A stretch of DNA of 64,000 nucleotides from Siphlonurus alternatus (lineage: Eukaryota > Arthropoda > Insecta > Ephemeroptera > Siphlonuridae), in contig OX463783.1 in NCBI GenBank assembly GCA_949825025.1, positions 10,141,628 to 10,205,627 of the forward strand, given 5' to 3'. A model generated the notes under the pieces. It made no database searches, had not been told where the DNA came from, and was given only the letters and a program-made list of their open reading frames with translations. The position numbers and the translations under genes were made by a program. Below are positions 12,190 to 22,641 of this stretch, in pieces (position 1 is the first letter of the stretch; each line of letters opens with the position of its first letter).

Positions 12190-13440
12190 GAACATCCCGT
12201 CTATTGTTACTGAAATATCTTATACCCTGATTATTTTATATCCCGGGAACATGTTTTTATGTCTTTTTCTCCCTCTGATGTGGAAATATACAGCAAAGAT
12301 TTGAAAAGAAAATAAATTGAGGTCCCGATTGTATGTTTGAGAGAACGTATAGGCACCCTCATTTTCATATCCCGATAATGATGCCTTAAATAGCAATTTG
12401 AAATCCATCTTCCCCTTTTATGCTATTTAAATATAATATTTGACATCCCGTCTATAATCATGTAGGTAATACTAGTCTCCATTTTCATATTCCGGGACTA
12501 GCACTTTTGAACCTTTTGTGAATTTTACCTCCCATGATTGGAAAATTCATTGCAAAGCTTAAAAAAAGAAAGAATTTGAAGTCCCGTCAGGAAACAGCCG
12601 TAACTTTTGGTCACCCACTTTTTCATATCCCGTTAATGACATTTAAAATAGCAAAGCAAATCCATCTTCCCTTTTCAATGGACATTTTTGATATCCCGTC
12701 AATGATCATAATGGTAATACTAGCTAACCCTGATTTTCATATCCAGGTGCTAGCACTTTTGAAATTTTTGGCCATTTCGCTTCCCCTGATATGACAATTC
12801 ATAGCAGGACCGAAATAGAGAGATGATTTTGGGACCCAATAATGCACATCATTAAATTATGGGTACCCTCTTTCTTCATATCCCGATAATATATAGCACT
12901 AAAAATAGCAAAGTGAATCCATCTTCCCCTCCAATGCTATTTCAATGGACATTTTTGATATCCCGTCTATGATCATAATAGTAATATAAGGTAACCCAAA
13001 TTTTCATATCCCGGTACTAGCACTTTTGAAACTTTTGGCCATTTTGCTCTCCCTGATAAGAAAGTTCATGGCAGACAGAAAGAAGAGATGATTTTTGGGT
13101 CCCGATAATACACAGCATTACATTATGAGTACGCTCGTTCTTCATATCCCGTTAATAGCACTTAAAATAGCAAAGTAAAGTGAATCCATCTTCCCCTCCA
13201 ATGCTATTTCAATGGACATTTTTGATATCCCGTCTATGATCATAATGGTATTATAAGGTAACCTTAATTTTCATATCCCGGTACTAGCACTTTTGAAACT
13301 TTTGGTCATTTTGCTCACCCTGACACGAAAATTCATGGCAAGGAAGAAAAGGAGAAAATATTTTAAGTCCCGATAATACCCAGAATTAAATTATGGGTAC
13401 GCTCTTTTAACATATCCCGTTAATGACACTTTCCCCCTCT
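12190..13440 (+). repeat. ATCCCG tandem array, ~250-267 bp unit
   Basis: The phrase gatatcccgtc(a/t)atgatcataa recurs at 12690, 12957 and 13224, an exact 267-base period; a related gacatcccgtctataatca is at 12442. Each unit holds several ATCCCG words, as in catatcccgataat, catatcccggtactagcac and gggtcccgataat, plus tccatcttcccctccaatgc. The sequence is clearly tandem and shows no coding potential. Confidence 0.85.
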
Positions 13441-15575
13441 GAGCGGCCGCTGGAATGCGATTAAGAAAACAGATACCGGCAGTTGCCAGTTCGATCACCG
13501 GTATTGACGAGCGGTCGTACATCCCACAGAGAGGACATGGAAAGAAAATTTTGGTAGCCAGCCACCATGAGTGCGGTGAACGATGAAGGTACCGGGAAGT
13601 CAATCGTGCTATTGCCGGTATCGATAGACGGTCGGTCTATAACAGAGCACTGAGTGCGGAGAACGATGAAGGTACCGGGAGGTTGGTTAATCGCGCGATC
13701 ACCGGTATTGACAGACGGTCGGTCTGCAACGCTTGGAGAACTGAAAATTTCCAAGTCCACATCCCGTGTATCTGTCCACAGAAATTATTAGAGGGTGAAA
13801 ATTTATTTTCGCATCCGTCTATGATACTGCGAAAGAGTTTGTGACGTCATTTTCAGGGCCTGGAGTCGTTCGAGCTAGCGTATAGAAATTGAGAGAAAAA
13901 ACTGAAAGAAAATGTCGAGGTCAACTGACTATCACTGTACGTAGACTTTGAAATTGACGCTGGAAAAAGTTTTTCAAATCCCGTCAATATTCTTGCCAGG
14001 TACTATTCTCTACTTACTCTTGAGTTTTTTCAGCCCGGAAATAATTGCGAGACAACTTATCTTATTTTCTTCAAAGTCTTTATCCCGCCAATGTTCCGTT
14101 CATTCATATTTCGTCTCACGTCACCTTCGAGGGTTATCTTACACTACATCCCGCCTTTATGCGTTGTGGTACATTTTCATAGGTGGCGGTATTTTTTAAA
14201 CGCTGAATTTATTTTCATTGCAATATTTTCTAAGTCTTATATCCTGTCAATATTTGCATAGTAATTATCACTATTCTTTCTCACCCTCTCGTGTGAGTGG
14301 CTAATGGAATGCGATTAAGAAAGCAGACACCGGGAGTTGCCAGTTCAATCAACGGTATCGACAGGTGGTCGTACATCCCACAGAGAGGACATGGAAAGAA
14401 AATTTTGGTAGCCAGCCACCAAGAGTGCGGTGAACGATGAAGGTACCGGGAAGTCAATCGTGCTATTGCCGGTATCGATAGACGGTCGGTCTATAACAGA
14501 GCACTGAGTGCGGAGAACGATGAAGGTACCGGGAGGTTAATTGCGCGATCGCCGGTATTGACAGACGGTTGGGCTGCAACGCTTGGAGTACTGAAAATTT
14601 CCAAGTCCACATCCCGTGTATCTGTCCACAGAAATTATTAGAGGGTGAAAATTTATTTTCGCATCCCGTCTATGATACTGCGAAACGGTTTGTGACGTCA
14701 TTTCAGGGCCTGGAGTCGTTCGAGCTAGCGTTTTAGAAATTGAGAGAAAAAACTGAAAGAAAATGTCGAGGTCAACTGACTATCACTGTACGTAGACTTT
14801 GAAATTGACGCTGGAAAAAGTTTTTCAAATCCCGTCAATATTCTCGCCAGGTACTATTCTCTACTTACTCTTGAGTTTTTTCAGCCCGGCAATAATTGCG
14901 AGACAACTTATCTTATTTTCTTCAAAGTTTTTATCCCGCCAATGTTCCGTTCATTCATATTTCGTCTCACGTCACCTTCGAGGGTTATCTTACACTACAT
15001 CCCGCCTTTATGCTTCGTGGTACATTTTCATAGGTGGCGGTATATTTTAAACGCTGAATTTATTTTCATTGCAATATTTTCTAAGTCTTATATCCTGTCA
15101 ATATTTGCATAGTAAATATCACTATTCTTTCTCACCCTCTCGTGTGAGTGGCTGATGGAATGCGATTAAGAAAGCAGACACCGGGAGTTGCCAGTTCGAT
15201 CACCGGTATCGACAGGCGGTCGTACATCCCACAGAGAGGACATGGAAAGAAAATTTTGGTAGCCAGCCGCCAAGAGTGCGATGAACGATGAAGGTACTGG
15301 GAAGTCAATCGTGCGATTGCCGGTATCGACAGACGGTCGGTCTATAACAGAGCCCTGAGTGCGGAGAACGATGAAGGTACCGGGAGGTTAATCGTGCGAT
15401 CGCCGGTATTGACAGACGGTCGGTCTGCAACGCTTGGAGTACTGAAAATTTCAAAGTCCACACCCCGTTTAACTGTCCGCAGAAATTATTAGAGGGTGAA
15501 AATTTATTTTCGCATCCCGTCTATGATACTGCGAAACAGTTTGTGATGTCATTTTCAGGGTACGTGGACTTGCAT
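13440..15575 (+). repeat. ~851-bp tandem repeat, two full copies plus a partial third
   Basis: The phrase tggaatgcgattaagaaa recurs near 13450, 14305 and 15155. Other landmarks keep the same spacing, such as gtcgtacatcccacagagag, cgatgaaggtaccgggaggt and gaaattgacgctggaaaaag. The third copy breaks off after about 420 bases. Small open frames inside recur identically in each copy, do not match any protein family I know, and contain several in-phase ATCCCG words, so they are unlikely to be genes. Confidence 0.9.
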
Positions 15576-15954
15576 GCGAGCAAGTTCTTAAAAACCCCGT
15601 CAAGCTGTTCGTTAGTTAGTATGCGTTGTGAACCCCCGAAATTCTCCAGCTTCAATGCATTATGGGAAAATGCTAGTAAAGAAGATGGCTACGCCACATT
15701 GTGTTAGGTTTTGTGTCAGTGCTTATTATTTGGGATAATTTACAATCTTATCCTGTTGAAAACTAAATTAGTAATAGTAAATGTAATTCATGACCATCCA
15801 GTGTACTTGTTGTTGAAGATCGTATGAGGAATTTGACACTAGGAAGCTGGAAAATAGTAAGTTTTGTGATCAAGATTTTATCATTTGAAGGCATCGCCCA
15901 CAGTATCCCGTTTACATGTATGCGAGATCATAGTATCAAGGGGAATGCAAATCC

Positions 15955-16540
15955 CGTAGAAAACTGTTATGGATTTTTTTTTTTTTCTGAAGGTCCTGGC
16001 AACAACTGTGCGGAATGTATGCTCCCCCTTCAATATTTCCTTCTGTAATCCAAGAAGTCCCGTGAATATTCTTATCGTTCCTATGTTAGCAGGGGGGTTG
16101 TTGTGACATCATTAATGGAAAGAGGGTATCCCGATTTTAGTAACATCCCGTTAAAAGCTATATCATATATTAATTTCTGACGGGTAAAGGTTCTGCCAAT
16201 ATCCGCGCGGAATGTGTTTTCCCCCTTCAATATTTGTTTCTCTAAGTCCAAGAAGTCCCGTGAACATTCTTATCTTTCCTATGTTGGCAAGGGGTGATTG
16301 TGACGTCATTAATGGAAAGAGGGTATCCCGATTTTAGTAACATCCCGTTAAATGCGATATCATGTATTTCCTGGGGGTAAGGGTGCCGCCAATAACTGTG
16401 CCGAATGTGTGCTCCCCTCTGATATTTCCTTCTCCAAGTCCAAGAAGTCCCGTGAATGTTCTTATCATATCCTATGTCAGCAGGGGGTATCATTAATGAC
16501 GTCATCAATTGCAGAGGGTATCCCGCTTTCAGCATCCCGA
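15955..16540 (+). repeat. ~195-bp tandem repeat, three copies, ATCCCG-bearing
   Basis: The phrase caagaagtcccgtgaa recurs at 16051, 16249 and 16441. Each unit also has ccttcaatatttccttct-like, aatggaaagagggtatcccg and agtaacatcccgttaaa sequence. This is the right-hand part of the ATCCCG block; the last ATCCCG words are at about 16500-16630. Confidence 0.85.
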
Positions 16541-16954
16541 CAATAACGGTGCTATTAATATTTGAGAAGGGTTATATGAAGACTTGTGTGACGTCACAGG
16601 AAGTGACGTCACAAGAAAGGGGGTATCCCGCTAAAATTCGATGACAGTGCCATCTGGCGGGAGGAAAAAAAAAACGAGAGGGAAATCGATTGTGCTGCCA
16701 CCTCGAATCAGAGGTTGGCGTTTTTCGCATACTTTTAAAGCGTATATTGTCGACCAAAATTTAAATCGAGAAAAATTAAGTTTTTTATATACTTTGACGT
16801 CACGACAGCCCGTTTAGAGACTAAAATCTTAACGGGACCCGATTGGGCGTACCGACAAAAAAAAGGTGCCGACAATAGCCGTGGGAAAAAGCACGAGTGA
16901 ACCAGTTATGACTGAAAATGGTCGCCCTCCCCCCTTGGATCGGCGCCCCAACTA

Positions 16955-17475
16955 TATATATATACGGGACAGCACGAACGTTTCCCGTTCTCTGTGCATG
17001 GACATTGCTACGTGTAGACAGTATGGAGTTGTGAACTTTTAGATATGATGATTATTGTTCTTACTTCTTACAAAATTGCAAAAATCAACAAAAATATCGT
17101 CTTTGAATTGTAAAATTTAGGACATTTAGACAGGAATAACGTTCGTGCTGTCCAAAGTGTATACAATAATTCAAAGAAAAACTGCGTGTGTACTAATGCG
17201 AAACAAAACAATAACGAATATTAAATTCTGCAATGACACTAGAAAATTTATTTTTCTGAATTGCTGAAATCTGAAGAGAATTCAACAATATTTTACATTT
17301 TTGAGCAAAACATTTCATTTCTAGGTAAGTATTAATAATATATTTACTATACTTTATATTTTTTGTTACATATATTTTGGTATATTTTTTATTATCTTAG
17401 AATACAAGTGAAACATAATTCATAAAATTACTTATTATTATGTACACCTCTGGACAGCACGAACGTTACTCCTGA
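16955..17475. mobile_element. Inverted repeats of GGACAGCACGAACGTT
   Basis: GGACAGCACGAACGTT occurs at about 16964 and 17455 in one orientation and at about 17145 in the other. The pairs could be the ends of a small MITE of about 200 or 300 bases. No coding content. Confidence 0.5.
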
Positions 17476-17955
17476 TTTGCTAGAACTGCAGCTATAAGAA
17501 AGAGATGCAAATTTTAATTATATGTAAGAAGAGCATGACCATCTAAAAATTCGTTCTGTTCTCCACAAGCTCTATATATAGACAGCGTCATATCTCTCTT
17601 GAAGAAAGCTACTATAGTAAAGTAACGTTCGTTGTGTTTTGAAGTGTACATATATATTTTTTTTAGCGAGTTGTAACATTATATGAGGCGTTAAAACATG
17701 TTAATATATCTAAAGGGAATAAGAATATAATGAATAATATGAGATTATAATCTGGAGAAAAAATACATTATAATTATATGAATAGGGCTACAGTTCATAT
17801 AGAAAGAAAATAACAAAAAAATATACTTACTGTAAAGGCCAATTTCTTATTATTCGCGCAGGGAAAAAAATGTGTAAATTTTTTACTAATGAATTCAACT
17901 AAAATGTTAAAAATAAATAAAATGCACCCTAGCAGTGCAATAAATTGTGCTTATA

Positions 17956-17958
<3 letters not shown>

Positions 17959-17993
<35 letters not shown>
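17959..17993 (+). repeat. (GA)n microsatellite
   Basis: About 17 GA dinucleotides, roughly 280 bases before the first kinase/KEN exon. Confidence 0.95.
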
Positions 17994-17997
<4 letters not shown>

Positions 17998-18277
17998 GAT
18001 AATTTAACCCTCCAATATTTGCTGAATTAAAGAATTTATTTATTTATTTTTGGCTCAACATTTTTTCATATACGACCAAGATAAGCTTATCAAGTTGATA
18101 TTACGTGTTTGATATAAAAAAAGCTGCACGGTGCTGGGGAAAAACTGTAATCAATAGTAATTTTTCATTGCTACTTGATCATTTTATTCTTATACTGTTT
18201 CGTTAGAAGTACTTCAGTATTTCTGTTTACGCTTTGTTTTTGTTTCTTAGGTTCATCTTTAGCGGGATTTTTCACAG

Positions 18278-18301
18278 GTGGAAAAAATGGCACAAATAAA
18301 C
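18278..18301 (+). CDS. Small linking or first exon (VEKMAQIN)
   Basis: Acceptor ttcacag, donor aaac then gtaagt, 24 bases in phase 0. It holds an ATG in good context (aaaatgg), so it could be an internal exon joined to the exon ending at 6703, or the start exon of a separate gene. Confidence 0.5.
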
Positions 18302-21300
18302 GTAAGTATTGTAATAATATCTATTGAACTAGTGAAATCATAATCACGAATGGGGTTGAACAGTTGATTCACAAAACCCCACTTTATTCTATACTTAATC
18401 CTGATTTAAATCGATTACTAAACATGGTACTAAACCAGCGGCTAAACACGGCTTAACTATACTAAAAATGTGATCTATATATACTAATAATGTCCAAGAA
18501 CTATACAGTCGTTGAATTATGTCCACATTTTTAGTACTACGTTTAGCCCTGGCTTATTATATTATATACTTGATTTTTAAATCGTGAAAAAAATCTATAG
18601 GGTGAAAAGAGACTAAAGTTATTTTTAAATGTTCCCCACAGTTTCTAAATTATCACAAAATTGCTATTGTTATCTATATATACACTTGTGTTTAAAATTT
18701 TAAATTACAATTCAGCTACAATTTAAATCTAAAGTGCATCTTTTTGTAGACGTTTAAAATCAAGTCAGTGGCATCTGATTATAATATTTTACCCTATACA
18801 TCAAAGATCACATACCAAGATGATTATTCTGTTTCTTTACAGGCCAAAATTGACCAAATTGACGTCCGAAAAAGCCTGATGATTGATGCAGAATACACCG
18901 AAAACCTTAATGTCTCCAGCAAGTATAAAGAAACATCGACATACCGTGGTCGCTTTAATTCCCCAATCAAACCTCGGCTCGCCAACAATCGAGTGACGTA
19001 CCTGCTGATAAGACAAATAAAACTTGCGAGGAACATCAACATGACGTCAGACTGGGATAAGACTGTCATAGAGTTTGATATTTTACTGAGTGTCCCATCC
19101 TACCAGAACATAATCAGGTAATTAAGAGTTCTTGTTTAATTTTGACAAAAAAATAATGAGGAAAATAGGACTAGTCTGTATATATAGCAAACTTTCCGTA
19201 CTTAATATATTATTCATTTCATATTCAGATTCAGATTCAAAAGGCTTTTATTCAGAAAACACATATTATTTTTCTAGCCCCTGCCAACACGCAAATGCAG
19301 CGCCGCAATACCGCGGAGCAGCGAGGGTTGCATTTGCGTGTTGATAGGGGCTAACCTAGCGTCACTTTATAGATACTTAAGCTTAACCTGAGAAAAAATT
19401 CATACACAGATCTTCTTTAAATTAGATATAATAGGTAGAGTTACAACAGTTTTCTTATGAGCCGTAATTTTTTCAGAATTGTTTAACCGTCGGATTATGA
19501 AATATATAATATGCTCATCAAATTTGACCAAACAATTGCAAGGCTTGGCGACCGAGGCTTCGATCGTCAGTACTTGGCATATCCAATCTGGGCATATCCT
19601 CGGTAAAAATTGATGAGTATTATATTTCATAATTCAGCGATTAAAAAAGTCTGAAAAAAAAAATCAGGGCTTATAAGAAGACTTTTTGTAAGTCTACCTA
19701 GTTAATTTGAAGAAGATCCTTTGATGAAATTTTTTCCCATTTTTAATTTTACCATTTCTCAGATTAAGCCTTTAAAAGTCATCAGTATCCCTTTTCCAAT
19801 AAAAAATTAATAACTCGAAAACCAGATCATTTGAATTTTTACAGAGAGATCTACATGGCACAAGCGTTGTATATATAGAACTCTGTGACTTTTTACGTCA
19901 GTAATTTAATGTATTTAAATTATATAATATACTTTATTTTTATGTGTAATTTAAAATATATATTTTTTAACATTTACCATTGAAAAAAAATAAACCTTTG
20001 CATAAATCCTTATATAATATGTTGCCTAACATCTTAGTGAGATGCATGGTAGTTATAATTGCTTCAGTATAATTAACAACTAATATTTTAATTTTCAGAC
20101 CGTTTGAAATTTCTGTGATGAAGAAATCCATTGGATACTCTAGTCTGCATTGGAATTCTGGATATATGGACTTGGAACGATTCTTTGTTGAAAATTGTGG
20201 AGATAAAATCATAAGCAAGTCGATTATGATGCAGCTTTTACAAGGTCTTAATCACCTGGGGACTTATAATGTTGGTAAGTTGAAATCATAATTTCAGAGT
20301 GTTTATATTTAAAAAAAAATATTTAAAATATAAAATGTATAAACTACATAATATTGTACCATAATATTGTAATATTATGTGTATATTATAATTATATTAA
20401 ATGCAATTATCATGTCAATTTAATCAGACTAAAACTATAAAATGTCTTATAAAATGGGAAAAATAATACTTTCTGTAGAGGACCTTAACTAATTATAAAG
20501 TTATTTTTTATTGTAAACTTTTCTATTAATTTTAATTTTAAAATCATGCTGCAAAAGTCTGTGACGTCATATTCATGTAATTCCTTTACCTCAGAGGTAT
20601 TTGTGTTAAGTATTTACATGCTTTAGAGCATTTTGCAGTACGATTTTAAGAGTGTTAATGAGGTGTCTTAAAATTATTCTAAAGATTGAATTACATTTTC
20701 TGTTCTCGATTTTAGTCCTTATTTTTGAAAATAAAGACTTAAACTGAATATCGTGTTAATACTTTGCGAATACTCCAATAAAACATATAATTAATAATGT
20801 GTCTCTGATTAAATAGCATTCAACAAAGACATATCGCCCAACCTACGCATTGTTAAAGACAACAATGGGTTTCGTCTCGTGATCGTGGATCTGCGAGACG
20901 TGAAAAAATTGGAGGTAAGTTTTTTGTTCCACCAAATAAATTGAATTCTAAGGAATGAAATATTTTAAATTTAATCATATTAAGGCTAATAAATGAATAA
21001 TTAATAAAAATAATTATAAACATGTTTAATGTTGTTTCAGGGAGATATGAGTCGTTCAATTTACGTTACTGGAATAATGTTGCTAAACATTTATTCGGAA
21101 AATTTAAGACCTGATGATTTTATGGATCATAGAGATATATTTCACTGTCTTGGGTAAGTATTTGAATTTTATACGCACATTTCATAAAGATTTATCCAAA
21201 AAGATAACCAGGTTTGTCACTATCCACGATTATTAATAATTATTTATTATCATTGAGTTAGGTTGATGCTAACTGTGGTAAGTGAAAACCTGGTTATCGA

Positions 21301-22554
21301 AATCAAGAATTTTAACTACCCAAAAAATCTTTCGAAAAATAGATATTATTTTTTTTATTTAAGTTTCCTAACAAATATTAATTAATCTCCAATTACTGAA
21401 TCTTTTGTGTAATATAGTCAACTTTTCAAAGACATAAAAGTAATTTTCTCATCCTTTCATGTATTGGTCTTTTTTTACTTCTGGTACCCACCGAAGCGAT
21501 ATGGCCCACTTGCCTGAACCTTTAAAAAAATAGAATTATTTTTATATAAAATTGAATCTAAGTACTGATTTTTTTTTCTAACGAGTGTACATTTTGGCTG
21601 GTCAGTGTTGAACAACCTCAATTTTGCAGGGACTCAGCGAACAGCGACAAGAGTGACAAGTTCCTCCTGTCCACGCTGATATTCTCAATGACTTTGGCAG
21701 ACTCGAAGCCAAGTCTGCAGAGTGTCATGGAACACCCATATTTCTGGAGAGTCGAGAAGAAACTAAATTTCATCTTGGTGAGTTATTATTGACTTTTTAA
21801 CATCCTTTTTGTATAAGCAATGGTACATACAATTCCCTACCTTATCCCTACCTAATAATCCCGCCACTAGCTAATAAAATTGCTCTGAAAATTGAAGTAA
21901 ACTTCTTTACATAATGTTATTTGGAGGAAGGTGAAAGAATCCCAATAGGTCTAATTTTGGGAATATTCAGGATTGAAAATAGAAATTCAAATAATTAGAT
22001 TATGGCAGTAAAAAATTAAATAAGGCAATTGTATACTGTGGCATCTTATTAACAAATACTTAATACTATAAAAATTAATAATCATAAATTTTATCTGCAT
22101 TGAAAAAACTTTTTAAAGGTATTATATTAAAAATGGTATCTCTAAAATACTGCATGGGAATTGCAAAATATTATATCCATATTGTTTTGACAGAAAATAT
22201 CATTTCGTTTTTTATTTATTGTACAAAAAATTTGAATTGAGAGATAATTAAGGGGGGGGGGGCATTCACAAAGCACTTTAACCCTACAGCCTTGATTTTT
22301 ATCCCCCGGGGTAAAGCGAGCTAGTGCTAAACATGGCACTATACTAGAGGCTAAACATGGTACTAAAAAGTGTGGGCTAAATCGGGGGTTAACAAATCTG
22401 TTTAGCATTGCTTAACCCCAATTTAGCCCACAATTTTTTAACACCATGTTTAGCCCCTGGTATATAGTTTCATGTTTAGCACTCGTTTTAACCCAGAGGG
22501 GATAAAAATCAAGGCTAAAAGTAGGGTTAAAGTGCTTTGTGAATGCCCCCCAAG

Positions 22555-22641
<87 letters not shown>

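Noticed and set aside
13948..15050. Two nearly identical 83-residue frames 851 bases apart
   Set aside because: They are copies inside a tandem DNA repeat, carry several in-frame ATCCCG words, and match no family.
10954..16650. CRISPR-like array (regular ATCCCG repeats with spacers)
   Set aside because: The repeated word is only six bases, spacing is irregular, the spacers themselves are tandem copies, and the window is eukaryotic.
18251..18301. Longer version of the exon using the acceptor at 18249-18250
   Set aside because: It is open only in a phase that does not match the preceding exon ending at 6703. The acceptor at 18276-18277 gives a phase-0 exon that fits both neighbours.
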